From: Saccharopolyspora hordei
Lineage (GTDB): Bacteria > Actinomycetota > Actinomycetes > Mycobacteriales > Pseudonocardiaceae
Length of the DNA stretch: 64,000 nt
Direction: 5' to 3'
NCBI RefSeq assembly: GCF_013410345.1
Contig: NZ_JACCFJ010000001.1
Location: forward strand, 4,568,501 to 4,632,500
Shown here: in pieces, positions 33,641 through 42,228 of the stretch
Layout: each line of letters starts with the position of its first letter
How positions within the stretch are numbered: the first letter of the stretch is position 1
The notes under the pieces: generated by a model
What the model was told of the DNA's origin: nothing
The model's database searches: none
What the model saw: only the letters and a program-made list of their open reading frames with translations
Made by a program: the position numbers and the translations under genes

Positions 33641-34759
33641 TCACAGGTGGGTCGGCAAGGGGGTGTGCCAGGTGAGGAGGTCGGTGGGGTCGTCGGTGGA
33701 GGGGGCGTCGCGGTGGCGCCGCTCCAGGCGCTCGACGGCGTCCGGGAGTTCCGCGTGCTGCGCTCCCAGCATCGCGGTCAGCTGGGCGCTGCGGACGATG
33801 TTGCGCTCCACCCGGGGTCGCCGCAGGCGCTCGTAGGCGTCCAGGTCGCCGTGGTCGCGCACGGCCTTGGCCAGGACCACCGCGTCCTCCAGCGCCATCG
33901 CCGCGCCCTGACCCGTCGCCGGGGAGGCCGCGTGCGCGGCGTCGCCGATGAGCAGCACGCGGCCGTCGCGCCACCGCGGCGGCTGGGCGAGATCGCGCGC
34001 TTCGGTGACGAGCACCTCGTCGCTGGCCGCGACGATGGCCGCCGTCGGGGTCTCGTCCGGTTCGAGGGCCCGGAGGAGCCGGGCTCGCCGGTCGTCCGCG
34101 GACTCGCCGGCGTCCAGCGGGGGCGCGGGGACCCGGGCGAACCAGTACGTCCGGCCCTCGGGCGAGACGGCGTAGCCGAAGGCGCTGCCGCTCCCCCGGA
34201 CCATCTCGATGCGTCCCGGCCGGTGCGGCGGCGCGGCGCGGTCGGAGTGACCGAAGAAGACGTGCTGGCCCGCGTAGCGCTTCGGCACCGGGTCGATCCG
34301 CTCGCGCACCGCCGAGTTCAGCCCGTCCGCGCCGACGAGCAGGTCGCCCTCGGCCTCCCGGCCGTCGGAGAACCGCGCCACCACCCCGTCCCCGTCCTGC
34401 TCGGCGGAGACGAACCGAGCCCCGTGCTCGACGCGCAGACCGCGGCGGTGGGCCTCGGCCCGCAGCTCCGCGCACAGCTCGGCACGGCGGACGCAGCGGT
34501 AGCCGTCGAGGACGGACCCGCCCACCTCGGCCCCGCTGCTGTCGGTGAGGCGCATCGCGGTGAGCGGGAAACCCGCGGTCGGGGTGAGGCCGAGCTCGTC
34601 CAGCACCCGCGTCCCGGTGCCGGGGAGGGTGAGGAACGCCCCGAGGTCCGCCCCGCTGTCCGGGTGCGCCTCGTGCACGCTCACCTCGAACCCGGCCATG
34701 TCCAGTGCCAGTGCAGCAGCGGTGCCCGCGATCCCGGCACCGACGACGACCACGCGCAT
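33641..34759 (-). CDS. FAD-dependent monooxygenase (PHBH-fold)
   Basis: Flavoprotein hydroxylase of 372 residues, in the p-hydroxybenzoate hydroxylase fold. All three signatures are visible: GAGIAGTAAALALDMAGF (FAD ADP moiety), LLVGADGLNSAVRE (the DG motif, FAD and NAD(P)H) and VLLIGDAAHAASPATGQGA (the GD motif, ribityl of FAD). These enzymes insert one oxygen atom into aromatic or polyketide substrates. ATG 34759 follows CTGGGGGTGCG. It is monocistronic; an 18-bp perfect palindrome lies about 90 bases upstream of its start and might be an operator. No partner gene tells the substrate. Confidence 0.9.
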   Translation of the reverse strand: MRVVVVGAGIAGTAAALALDMAGFEVSVHEAHPDSGADLGAFLTLPGTGTRVLDELGLTPTAGFPLTAMRLTDSSGAEVGGSVLDGYRCVRRAELCAELRAEAHRRGLRVEHGARFVSAEQDGDGVVARFSDGREAEGDLLVGADGLNSAVRERIDPVPKRYAGQHVFFGHSDRAAPPHRPGRIEMVRGSGSAFGYAVSPEGRTYWFARVPAPPLDAGESADDRRARLLRALEPDETPTAAIVAASDEVLVTEARDLAQPPRWRDGRVLLIGDAAHAASPATGQGAAMALEDAVVLAKAVRDHGDLDAYERLRRPRVERNIVRSAQLTAMLGAQHAELPDAVERLERRHRDAPSTDDPTDLLTWHTPLPTHL

Positions 34760-35114
34760 CGCACCCCCAGAGGTCGATCACACCCGCCGAGCACGGTAGC
34801 GCACACCACCGCCCCACCGGGGCGGAAGAGCTGGGTGTCGCAGGGCTCAGCCCTGGTCGACCAGGGCGTGATCAGTCTGCGGGAAGCCGGCACCGACGCA
34901 GCGCAACGGCCGACCGGACACCGAGGCCCCGGCGTGGGTCAGGCAGTCCCCGCAGTCCGGGCCCGCCGGACGGCGTCCCGTGCCGGACCGCTCGCGGGCC
35001 TCCACCGCGACTCCCCCGTGCTCTCTCCACACGCCCCTCGGACCGCAGCCGAGAACGGCCTCGCGCTCGTCCTCGGTGATCCCTGGCCCAGCAGTGCGTG
35101 CGGCGGTCGCACCA
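34760..35114. other. Intergenic region with an 18-bp palindrome
   Basis: 355 bases between the FAD monooxygenase start and the uvrB stop. A small hairpin CCGCCCC-ACC-GGGGCGG lies at 34809-34825 and the palindrome described separately at 34850-34867. Beyond that (34870-35114) I see no gene, no strong hairpin that would obviously terminate uvrB, and no clear promoter. Confidence 0.5.
34850..34867. promoter_or_regulatory. Perfect 18-bp palindrome, possible operator
   Basis: GCCCTGGTCGACCAGGGC reads identically on both strands with no central spacer. It is 91 bases upstream of the monooxygenase start. The absence of a loop makes an RNA terminator unlikely and favours a dimeric DNA-binding protein. 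Confidence 0.45.
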
Positions 35115-37271
35115 TCACTCGATGCCGGCGGCGTCCATGCCGCGGATCTCCTTCTTGAGGTCCTGGATCTCGTCGCGCAGCCGGGCCGCCAGCTCGAACT
35201 GCAGCTCGCGGGCCGCGTTCATCATCTGCTCGTTGAGCTGCTGCACCAGGTCCGCCAGCTCCGCGCGCGGCATGGACCCGATGTCGCGGTCCTCGAGCAG
35301 GCCCGCGGTGGCCACCGCCTCGCCGGTCGGCTTCTTGCCGCGGGAGGCGTTGCGGCCCGAGCCGCCCACCGCCACCGACTCCTCGGTGTCCTCGGCCTCG
35401 CTGTAGACCCGGTCCAGGATGTCGGCGATCTTCTTGCGCAGCGGCTGCGGGTCGATGCCGTGCTCTTCGTTGTAGGCGATCTGCTTGGCGCGGCGGCGGT
35501 TGGTCTCGTCGATGGCGTGCTGCATCGACTCGGTGATCCGGTCCGCGTACATGTGCACCTGGCCGGAGACGTTGCGCGCCGCCCGGCCGATGGTCTGCAC
35601 CAAGCTGGTGCCGGAGCGCAGGAAGCCCTCCTTGTCGGCGTCCAAGATGGACACCAGCGAGACCTCCGGCAGGTCCAGGCCTTCGCGGAGCAGGTTGATG
35701 CCGACCAGCACGTCGTACTCGCCCAGCCGCAGCTGCCGCAGCAGCTCGACCCGCCGCAGCGTGTCCACCTCGGAGTGCAGGTACCGCACCCGGATGCCCA
35801 GCTCCAGCAGGTAGTCGGTGAGGTCCTCGGCCATCTTCTTGGTCAACGTGGTGACCAGCACCCGCTCGTCGCGGTCGGCGCGCTCGCGGATCTCGTGCAC
35901 CAGGTCGTCGATCTGGCCCTCGGTGGGCTTGACGATGACCTCGGGGTCGACCAGCCCGGTCGGGCGGATCACCTGCTCGACGAACTCGCCGCCGGCCTGC
36001 CCCATCTCGTAGGGCCCCGGCGTCGCCGACAGGTACACCGTCTGACCGATCCGGTCGGAGAACTCCTCGAAGGTCAGCGGCCGGTTGTCCAGCGCGCTGG
36101 GCAGCCGGAAGCCGTGCTCGACCAGGGTCCGCTTCCGCGAGGCGTCGCCCTCGTACATGCCGCCGATCTGCGGCACCGTCACGTGCGACTCGTCGATGAT
36201 GAGCAGGAAGTCGTCCGGGAAGTAGTCGAGCAGGGTCGCCGGCGCCGAGCCGGGCGCGCGGCCGTCGATGTGCCGCGAGTAGTTCTCGATGCCGGAGCAG
36301 AAGCCGACCTGCCGCATCATCTCGATGTCGTACTGGGTGCGCATCCGCAGCCGCTGGGCCTCCAGCAGCTTGTTCTGCTTCTCCAGCTTCTCCAGCTGCT
36401 CCTCCAGCTCGGCCTCGATGTCGCGGATGGCCTTCTCCATCCGCTCCGGGCCGGCCACGTAGTGCGTCGCCGGGAAGATCCGCAGGTCCTGCACCTCGCG
36501 CACGATCTCGCCGGTCAGCGGGTGCAGGTAGTACAGCCGGTCGATCTCGTCACCGAAGAACTCCACCCGCACCGCCAGCTCCTCGTAGGCGGGGATGACC
36601 TCCACGGTGTCGCCGCGCACCCGGAAGGTGCCGCGGGCGAAGGCGATGTCGTTGCGGGTGTACTGCACGTCGACCAGCGCCCGCAGGAACACGTCCCGGT
36701 CGACCTCCGCGCCGACCGCCAGCGGGATGGACCGGTCCAGGTACGACTGCGGCGTGCCCAGGCCGTAGATGCACGACACCGACGACACCACCACGCAGTC
36801 GCGGCGGCTGAGCAGGTTCGAGGTCGCCGAGTGGCGCAGCCGCTCGACGTCCTCGTTGATCGAGGAGTCCTTCTCGATGTAGGTGTCGGTCTGCGGGACG
36901 TAGGCCTCGGGCTGGTAGTAGTCGTAGTAGCTGACGAAGTACTCCACGGCGTTGTCCGGGAAGAACCCGCGCAGCTCGTTGGCCATCTGGGCGGCCAGCG
37001 TCTTGTTCGGCTCCAGCACCAGCGTGGGGCGCTGCACGCGCTCGATCAACCACGCCGTGGTCGCCGACTTGCCGGTACCGGTGGCCCCGAGCAGCACCAC
37101 GTCCTTCTCACCGGCCTTGATCCGGCGCTCCAGCTCGTCGATCGCCTGGGGCTGGTCACCGGCGGGCTGGTAGTCGCTGACCACGCGGAACCGACCGTCG
37201 GTCCGCGGGATGTCGCTGACCGGCCGGAACTCGGAGTGCGCCAGTACGGGGTGCTCAGTCGCGAATGCCAC
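35115..37271 (-). CDS. uvrB: Excinuclease ABC subunit B
   Basis: UvrB, 718 residues, the damage-verifying helicase of nucleotide excision repair, acting with UvrA and UvrC. Visible: Walker [17 protein letters not shown], the beta-hairpin region [20 protein letters not shown], the helicase motif [18 protein letters not shown], motif [11 protein letters not shown] and the C-terminal UVR domain ([20 protein letters not shown]). I start at GTG 37271 ([17 protein letters not shown]), where actinobacterial UvrB proteins begin; the frame upstream has no homology. A TACGCT minus-10 lies six bases before this codon, pointing to a leaderless mRNA. In Mycobacterium tuberculosis uvrB is likewise near coaE, rpsA and polA. 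Confidence 0.97.
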   Translation of the reverse strand: MAFATEHPVLAHSEFRPVSDIPRTDGRFRVVSDYQPAGDQPQAIDELERRIKAGEKDVVLLGATGTGKSATTAWLIERVQRPTLVLEPNKTLAAQMANELRGFFPDNAVEYFVSYYDYYQPEAYVPQTDTYIEKDSSINEDVERLRHSATSNLLSRRDCVVVSSVSCIYGLGTPQSYLDRSIPLAVGAEVDRDVFLRALVDVQYTRNDIAFARGTFRVRGDTVEVIPAYEELAVRVEFFGDEIDRLYYLHPLTGEIVREVQDLRIFPATHYVAGPERMEKAIRDIEAELEEQLEKLEKQNKLLEAQRLRMRTQYDIEMMRQVGFCSGIENYSRHIDGRAPGSAPATLLDYFPDDFLLIIDESHVTVPQIGGMYEGDASRKRTLVEHGFRLPSALDNRPLTFEEFSDRIGQTVYLSATPGPYEMGQAGGEFVEQVIRPTGLVDPEVIVKPTEGQIDDLVHEIRERADRDERVLVTTLTKKMAEDLTDYLLELGIRVRYLHSEVDTLRRVELLRQLRLGEYDVLVGINLLREGLDLPEVSLVSILDADKEGFLRSGTSLVQTIGRAARNVSGQVHMYADRITESMQHAIDETNRRRAKQIAYNEEHGIDPQPLRKKIADILDRVYSEAEDTEESVAVGGSGRNASRGKKPTGEAVATAGLLEDRDIGSMPRAELADLVQQLNEQMMNAARELQFELAARLRDEIQDLKKEIRGMDAAGIE

Positions 37272-37277
37272 GCTCCC

Positions 37278-37283
37278 AGCGTA
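37278..37283 (-). promoter_or_regulatory. Minus-10 box for leaderless uvrB
   Basis: TACGCT reads at 37283-37278 on the minus strand, six bases before the GTG at 37271. GGGAG fills the gap but is too near the start to act as a normal ribosome site. I see no actinobacterial LexA box (GAAC-N4-GTTC) nearby. Confidence 0.45.
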
Positions 37284-37381
37284 CGAGCCCGCCCCGACAT
37301 CATGTCGCGCCACGGGATGGCCACGAGGCTCGCGGAGGCGGACAATGGGGTGCGTCACCCCAGCTCCACCTGGAGGTGGTC

Positions 37382-37813
37382 ATGTCGAGCAGCGCACCGA
37401 TCGCCGGGCATCCCGATCTCACCGAGATGCGCATGCGCTACGAGCGAGCGGCGGAGACACCGACCGCTCAGGTGGCGGACGGCTTCACCGTTCTGGGTGG
37501 GCTGTTCGTCGCGTTGTCACCGTGGATCACCGGGTTCGCCGCCACGACCCCGTCGCTGGCGCTGAACAACCTGGTCGTCGGCCTCGCCGCCACGGTGCTC
37601 GGGCTCTCGTTCGCGGCCGCGTTCCACCGCACGCACGGCATCGCCTGGACAGCGCCGGTGCTGGGTGTGTGGACCATCGTCGCCGTGTTCGTGATGAGCG
37701 GGTCCGTCATGACGACCAGCACCGTGCTGTGCAACGTCATCGGCGGGGCCGTCCTGGTGCTCGCGGGTCTGGGCACGATGGCTCCGGCCTTCGCCACCCG
37801 CGCTTCGACCTGA
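37382..37813 (+). CDS. SPW-repeat membrane protein
   Basis: Small membrane protein of 143 residues with four hydrophobic segments. The two-helix unit VLGGLFVALSPWITGF carries the Ser-Pro-Trp of the SPW repeat family (pfam SPW); a second, less conserved unit follows near WTAPVLGVWTIVAVFVMS. The N-terminal 40 residues are charged and cytoplasmic. GGAGGT at 37372-37377 is five bases before the ATG. SPW proteins are common in actinobacteria and bacterial genomes generally, without known function. It is divergent from uvrB and ends at a 12-bp stem terminator. Confidence 0.85.
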   Translation: MSSSAPIAGHPDLTEMRMRYERAAETPTAQVADGFTVLGGLFVALSPWITGFAATTPSLALNNLVVGLAATVLGLSFAAAFHRTHGIAWTAPVLGVWTIVAVFVMSGSVMTTSTVLCNVIGGAVLVLAGLGTMAPAFATRAST

Positions 37814-37858
37814 ACCCGACCGAAGGGGAGGTGACGGGACACCAGTGGTGAAGAAACA

Positions 37859-37891
37859 GCGGGCGCGACGACCTTCGGACGTCGCGCCCGC
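37859..37891 (+). terminator. Terminator after the SPW gene
   Basis: Perfect 12-bp stem GCGGGCGCGACG / CGTCGCGCCCGC with a 9-base loop containing TTCG, 46 bases after the SPW stop and just before the promoter of the next gene. Confidence 0.8.
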
Positions 37892-37895
37892 CGCA

Positions 37896-37910
37896 TACAG
37901 TGGCACCGTG
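37896..37910 (+). promoter_or_regulatory. Minus-10 box for a leaderless DUF402 gene
   Basis: TACAGT (37896-37901), six bases, then GTG at 37908. The terminator immediately upstream makes any earlier start of the gene improbable, so this promoter defines the true beginning. Confidence 0.55.
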
Positions 37911-38558
37911 ACCACGCAGCGCGAGATCGCCGACCAGCTGGGCCTGCCCGTCCACCCGCCGAAGGTCGAGGTGTTCGACCTCGTCGCGGGTACCAACACC
38001 GACCCCAAGGGCCACGTGCGCACCGTGCGGCACTTCCATCGCGAGCCCTTCGGCCTCTACCTCGCCCGGACCATGCCGGGCCACCCGCGGCTCGCCTCCT
38101 TCGAGTCCTGGTTGCTGCCGGACCTCGGCCTGCGCGTCACCCGCTGGGCCTGGCACCCGGGCCACGAGCGGGACCTGGACTTCTACCTGGACGTGGTGGA
38201 CGTCGAGGTCGGCGAGCAGCAGTGGCGGACCCTCGACCGCTACCTGGACGTCGAGGTGCGCGACGGCCGCTCGGCGGACCTGCTGGACGTCGACGAGTTC
38301 GTGCTCGCGGTCCAGGCGCGGCTGCTGGACGCGGCCACCGCGCAGCGGGCGGTGGAGCGCGCCTGCGCCGCCGTCGACGGGCTCGCGCGCCACGGCTACC
38401 AGCTGTCAGCGTGGCTGCGCGACAGCGGGATCGAGCTGTCGTGGCGCGGGCAACCTCTCGAGGATCTCGTACCCGGGCAGCGGGCGACTACCGCCAACCC
38501 GGTGACGCCCGCTGCCAGCGCGGATTCGATATGCGACGAGCACTGGAAAGTTATGTGA
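37908..38558 (+). CDS. DUF402-domain protein (FomD-like), first of two tandem copies
   Basis: Protein of 216 residues with a DUF402/FomD-like beta-barrel core. The family elements are FESWLLPDLGLRVTRW, then LDFYLDVVDVEVGE, TLDRYLDVEVRDG and LLDVDEFVLAVQARLL; the Asp/Glu cluster (YLDV, DVDEF) corresponds to the divalent-metal site of FomD, a nucleotide phosphatase of fosfomycin biosynthesis, and of other DUF402 enzymes. A C-terminal tail of about 45 residues lacks similarity. The GTG at 37908 is chosen from a minus-10 box six bases upstream and from a terminator that would cut any longer version. A diverged paralog follows at 38613. Possible activity: hydrolysis of a nucleoside diphosphate or related ester. 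Confidence 0.78.
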   Translation: MTTQREIADQLGLPVHPPKVEVFDLVAGTNTDPKGHVRTVRHFHREPFGLYLARTMPGHPRLASFESWLLPDLGLRVTRWAWHPGHERDLDFYLDVVDVEVGEQQWRTLDRYLDVEVRDGRSADLLDVDEFVLAVQARLLDAATAQRAVERACAAVDGLARHGYQLSAWLRDSGIELSWRGQPLEDLVPGQRATTANPVTPAASADSICDEHWKVM

Positions 38559-38598
38559 AAACCGAACGACGTCGCTCTCCGACCAGTGCTGATGCGGC

Positions 38599-38615
38599 TA
38601 CTCTCTGGAGCCGTG
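38599..38615 (+). promoter_or_regulatory. Minus-10 box for the second DUF402 paralog
   Basis: TACTCT (38599-38604) followed after eight bases by GTG at 38613, the same leaderless arrangement as the upstream paralog. The intervening CTGGAG is too close to the start to be a good ribosome site. Confidence 0.45.
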
Positions 38616-39119
38616 GCGGCTGTGACCTCTCCTCAACTGGTTGAAGTCATCGACGTGTTCAGCTCGCAACGTAGGCATCCCTCTGGTCGCGTTCACCAGT
38701 TGGAGGTATGCCACGTCGAGCGGTGGGGCCTCGCGGTGGAGTGCCCAACACCGGACGCGCCGGACCACGCCGCCGAGATCACCTGGCTGCTGCCCGACCT
38801 CGGGCTGCGGCTGACCCGGTACCGCCCGCGCAGCAGGCACTCGCTGCCCGGCCCGAGCACCCTCACCGCGGTCCGCATCGAGCGGGAGCCCCGGTCCTGG
38901 ACCACCACCGACCTGCTGCTCGGCCTGGAGGTCCAGAACGGCGGCCGCACGCGGATCACCCACGCCGCGGAGTTCGCCACCGCGGTCGCCACCGGGGTGC
39001 TGCGCCGCGAGGAGGCCGACTACGCGCTGCGCACCGTGCACCGGACGCTCGACGAGGTCACCCGCCACCGCGACCTGAACCAGTGGCTGGCGTACCGGGG
39101 CATCTTCGACGTCTGGTGA
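38613..39119 (+). CDS. DUF402-like protein, degenerate tandem paralog
   Basis: Protein of 168 residues, paralog of the gene at 37908. Shared landmarks are EVIDVFSS, ITWLLPDLGLRLTRYRPR, DLLLGLEVQNGG, AAEFATAVATGVLRREEADY and NQWLAYRGIF, in the same order as in the first copy. However, the metal-site acids are lost: YLDV is LLGL and LLDVDEF is ITHAAEF. It therefore probably lacks the hydrolase activity and may be a structural or regulatory partner. The GTG start at 38613 rests on the TACTCT box upstream; a longer start at 38586 lacks support. It ends 13 bases before the stop of the convergent coaE gene with no terminator between. Confidence 0.72.
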   Translation: MAAVTSPQLVEVIDVFSSQRRHPSGRVHQLEVCHVERWGLAVECPTPDAPDHAAEITWLLPDLGLRLTRYRPRSRHSLPGPSTLTAVRIEREPRSWTTTDLLLGLEVQNGGRTRITHAAEFATAVATGVLRREEADYALRTVHRTLDEVTRHRDLNQWLAYRGIFDVW

Positions 39120-39131
39120 CGCCGTGCCGGT

Positions 39132-40337
39132 TCACCGGTCCGCGGTCCAGCCGGTCCGCGCCGCCCAGTCCCAGGCCTTGGGCAGGGCCTCGGCGAACCA
39201 CGGCTCCTTGGCGTCGGCGTAGGCGTCGTGGTCCGGGTCGTCGGCGTGGGCGCGGGCGACCTCGCGCTTGAGCGCCAGGTAGTCCGCCCTGGTGGCCCCG
39301 TCGGCGCGCAGCCACGCCGGGAACAGCAGCGCGATCCGCTGGCCCGGGGACCCGGCCACGCGAACGTGCAGGAGGGCGGCCCGGCCCGGGTCGGCCGAGA
39401 CGTGCAGGCGCTTGGCCCACTGCTCCGGGTCCGGGGCGAAGGCGTGCGGGGTGTCGCCGCGGACCTCCGGGACCCGCGGGAAGCCCGCGTCCGCGAGGGG
39501 CTCGGCGAGCTCGTCGGCGTCAGCCAGGGTCCGCACCGTCAGCTGCAGGTCGATGACGTCCTTGGCGGGCAGGCCCGGCACCGAGGTCGATCCGATGTGG
39601 TCGACGCGCACCGCCCGGCCGCCCGCGGCCCGCTGGACCCGCTCGACGAGCCGGCGCGCTTGTCGCGCCCAGTCCGGGTCCGGGTCGACCAGCCGCGGTG
39701 ACCGCTTCGGCGGGCGGCGGCGCAGCCGGACGTTCTCCTCGAACGGCACCAGCCGGTCCCGCCACAGCGCGTCGACCTGCGCGAGCACCTGCTCCACGGA
39801 GCCGCTGTTGTCCAGCCACACGTCGGCGACCTCCCGCCGCTGCTCGGTGGTGGCCTGCGCGGCGATGCGGGCCCGGGCGTCCTGCTCGGTCAGCCCGCGG
39901 CCCACCAGCCGCTGCACGCGGACGTCCTCCGGCGCGTCGACGATGACCACCAGGTGGTAGTCCGGGGCGTACCCGGCCTCCACCAGCAGCGGCACGTCGT
40001 GCACCACGACGGCGTCCTCCGGGGCCTCCGCCATCCGCTGCTCGGTCAGCTCGCGGATGCGGGGGTGCGTGATGGCGTTGAGGTCCGCGCGGGCCCGCTC
40101 GTCGGCGAAGGCCTTGGCCGCCAGCGCGCGCCGGTCCAGCGCGCCGTCGGCGTCCAGCACGTCCTCGCCGAACCGCTCGACGATCTCCGCCAGTCCCGGG
40201 CTGCCCGGCCGCACGACCTCCCGCGCCAGCACGTCGGCGTCGATGAGCACCGCGCCGAGCTCCACCAACCGCCGGGCGACCGTCGACTTGCCCGACCCGA
40301 TCCCACCGCTCAGTCCCACGCGCAACACGCGGCCCAT
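39132..40337 (-). CDS. coaE: Dephospho-CoA kinase fused to a GrpB-like domain
   Basis: Bifunctional-looking protein of 401 residues. The first 200 residues are CoaE, which phosphorylates dephospho-CoA in the last step of CoA synthesis: P-loop [27 protein letters not shown], and [21 protein letters not shown]. The second half is a GrpB/UPF0157 domain of nucleotidyltransferase fold with [30 protein letters not shown] and AYADAKEPW. This fusion is known from mycobacteria (Rv1631) and is thought to help stability or folding of the kinase. I start at ATG 40337; a GTG a few codons later (VLRVGLSGG) is possible. rpsA lies 98 bases upstream behind a strong terminator. Confidence 0.93.
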   Translation of the reverse strand: MGRVLRVGLSGGIGSGKSTVARRLVELGAVLIDADVLAREVVRPGSPGLAEIVERFGEDVLDADGALDRRALAAKAFADERARADLNAITHPRIRELTEQRMAEAPEDAVVVHDVPLLVEAGYAPDYHLVVIVDAPEDVRVQRLVGRGLTEQDARARIAAQATTEQRREVADVWLDNSGSVEQVLAQVDALWRDRLVPFEENVRLRRRPPKRSPRLVDPDPDWARQARRLVERVQRAAGGRAVRVDHIGSTSVPGLPAKDVIDLQLTVRTLADADELAEPLADAGFPRVPEVRGDTPHAFAPDPEQWAKRLHVSADPGRAALLHVRVAGSPGQRIALLFPAWLRADGATRADYLALKREVARAHADDPDHDAYADAKEPWFAEALPKAWDWAARTGWTADR

Positions 40338-40370
40338 CTTGCCAGCCGACCCGCCCGCCCGGGAACGTGA

Positions 40371-40405
40371 GCGGCCCCGCACCTCGTCGCCAGGTGCGGG
40401 GCCGC
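40371..40405 (-). terminator. rpsA terminator
   Basis: Perfect 14-bp stem (GCGGCCCCGCACCT with its complement) and a 7-base loop, 30 bases downstream of the rpsA stop on the minus strand. It is followed in that direction by TCACGTTCCC. Confidence 0.85.
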
Positions 40406-40435
40406 CGCGATGCCTCAGCTGTCAGGCGTCAGTGC

Positions 40436-41929
40436 TCACGCACCGCCGGAGAGCTTCTCCCGCAGCGCGGCCAGCTGCGCGTCGCTCGCCAGCGAACCGC
40501 TGTCCTGGTCGTCGCTGGAGGCCGAGGAGTAGTTGCCGCCGGTCACGTCGTCGCCACCGGCCGCGGCGGCCGCAGCGGCCTCCGCGTCGGCCTGGCGGGC
40601 CTTGGCGACCTGCGCGATGTGCTTCTCGTAGCGGGCGTGCGCCTCGGCGTACTGCCGCTCCCACTCCTCGCGCTGCTTCTCGTAGCCCGGCTGCCACTCC
40701 TGGGTCTCCGGGTCGAAGCCCTCGGGGTAGATGTAGTTCCCCTCGGCGTCGTACTCGGCGGCCATGCCGTACTGGGTGGGGTCGAACTCCGAGTCGGGGC
40801 TGAAGCCCTCGTTGGCCTGCTTCAGCGACAGCGAGATCCGACGGCGCTCGAGGTCGATGTCGATGACCTTGATCATGACCTCGTCGCCGACCTGGACGAC
40901 CTGCTCCGGGATCTCCACGTGGCGCTCGGCCAGCTCGGAGATGTGGACCAGGCCCTCGATGCCCTCGTCGACGCGGACGAACGCACCGAACGGAACCAGC
41001 TTGGTGACCCGGCCCGGCACGATCTGGCCGATCGCGTGGGTGCGGGCGAACTGGCGCCACGGGTCTTCCTGGGTGGCCTTGAGCGACAGCGAGACGCGCT
41101 CGCGGTCCATGTCGACGTCGAGGACCTCGACGGTGACCTCCTGGCCGACCTCGACGACCTCGGACGGGTGGTCGATGTGCTTCCAGGACAGCTCCGAGAC
41201 GTGCACCAGGCCGTCAACGCCACCGAGGTCGACGAACGCACCGAAGTTGACGATGGAGGACACGACGCCCTTGCGGACCTGGCCCTTCTGCAGCTGGTTG
41301 AGGAACTCGCTGCGGACCTCGGACTGGGTCTGCTCCAGCCAAGCGCGGCGGGACAGGACCACGTTGTTGCGGTTCTTGTCCAGCTCGATGATCTTGGCCT
41401 CGAGCTCGCGGCCCACGTAGGGCTGCAGGTCGCGGACACGGCGCATCTCGACCAGGGACGCGGGCAGGAAGCCGCGCAGCCCGATGTCGAGGATGAGGCC
41501 GCCCTTGACGACCTCGATGACGGTGCCGCGCACGGGCTCGTCCTTCTCCTTGAGCTCCTCGATGGTGCCCCAGGCGCGCTCGTACTGGGCGCGCTTCTTG
41601 GAGAGGATCAGCCGGCCTTCCTTGTCCTCCTTCTGGAGGACCAGGGCCTCGACGAAGTCGCCAACGGTGACGACCTCGGCAGGATCGACGTCGTGCTTGA
41701 TCGACAGCTCGCGGGACGGGATGACGCCCTCGGTCTTGTAGCCGATGTCAAGCAGCACCTCGTCACGGTCGACCTTGACGATGGTGCCCTCAACAATGTC
41801 GCCATCGTTGAAGTACTTGATGGTCTGGTCGACGGCGGCGAGGAAGTCCTCCTCCGTCCCGACGTCGTTCACTGCGACCTGCGGCTTGGCGGCGGCTGCA
41901 GTCGGGACGGTGGTGGTGTCGGTGGACAT
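40436..41929 (-). CDS. rpsA: 30S ribosomal protein S1
   Basis: S1, 497 residues, the mRNA-binding protein of the small ribosomal subunit. Four S1 (OB-fold) repeats are recognisable from about residue 35 to 365: DIVEGTIVKVDRDEVLLDIG, VRGTVIEVVKGGLILDIG, RKGVVSSIVNFGAFVDLGGV and VPGRVTKLVPFGAFVRVDEG. This is the short four-repeat form of actinobacteria, with an acidic, Ala-rich tail that in mycobacteria has been discussed as a pyrazinoic-acid or tmRNA contact. GGAG lies 11 bases before the ATG. A promoter with a TACGAT minus-10 lies about 180 bases upstream, implying a long leader that could host autoregulation. Confidence 0.98.
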   Translation of the reverse strand: MSTDTTTVPTAAAAKPQVAVNDVGTEEDFLAAVDQTIKYFNDGDIVEGTIVKVDRDEVLLDIGYKTEGVIPSRELSIKHDVDPAEVVTVGDFVEALVLQKEDKEGRLILSKKRAQYERAWGTIEELKEKDEPVRGTVIEVVKGGLILDIGLRGFLPASLVEMRRVRDLQPYVGRELEAKIIELDKNRNNVVLSRRAWLEQTQSEVRSEFLNQLQKGQVRKGVVSSIVNFGAFVDLGGVDGLVHVSELSWKHIDHPSEVVEVGQEVTVEVLDVDMDRERVSLSLKATQEDPWRQFARTHAIGQIVPGRVTKLVPFGAFVRVDEGIEGLVHISELAERHVEIPEQVVQVGDEVMIKVIDIDLERRRISLSLKQANEGFSPDSEFDPTQYGMAAEYDAEGNYIYPEGFDPETQEWQPGYEKQREEWERQYAEAHARYEKHIAQVAKARQADAEAAAAAAAGGDDVTGGNYSSASSDDQDSGSLASDAQLAALREKLSGGA

Positions 41930-42110
41930 CAGGTGGGTTGCTCCGGTACGGATAGTTGGTCGCTGGTTCTACAGTTCTTACCGCGCTGCGGGCGTCCAGA
42001 CCAGGGCCAACCGGACGGTTGGACCAGAAGATCCGATTCGTTGACCGCTCCGCCTGGCCGGGAACCGGTGACGGCGAAGATGACGACGAAAGACCCACGG
42101 CGCGTGCGGT

Positions 42111-42140
42111 ATCGTACGCGCTCTCTCGATCGCCGGGCAA
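42111..42140 (-). promoter_or_regulatory. rpsA promoter
   Basis: On the minus strand TTGCCC (42140-42135) and TACGAT (42116-42111) with an 18-base spacer. The complementary strand reads TATCGT at 42110-42115, so a plus-strand minus-10 for the methyltransferase gene may overlap the same bases. The rpsA leader would be about 175 bases. Confidence 0.6.
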
Positions 42141-42228
42141 ACCGCGGTGGGGCCCGACGGCAGTCGGCCCCGGACGACCACAATGGTTCCACGTCCGAGC
42201 AGTACCCACTATCGGCGGGGAGAACCCT

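Noticed and set aside
34809-34825. CCGCCCC-ACC-GGGGCGG hairpin as terminator of uvrB
   Set aside because: It lies about 290 bases after the uvrB stop and just before another gene; too remote and too short to claim.
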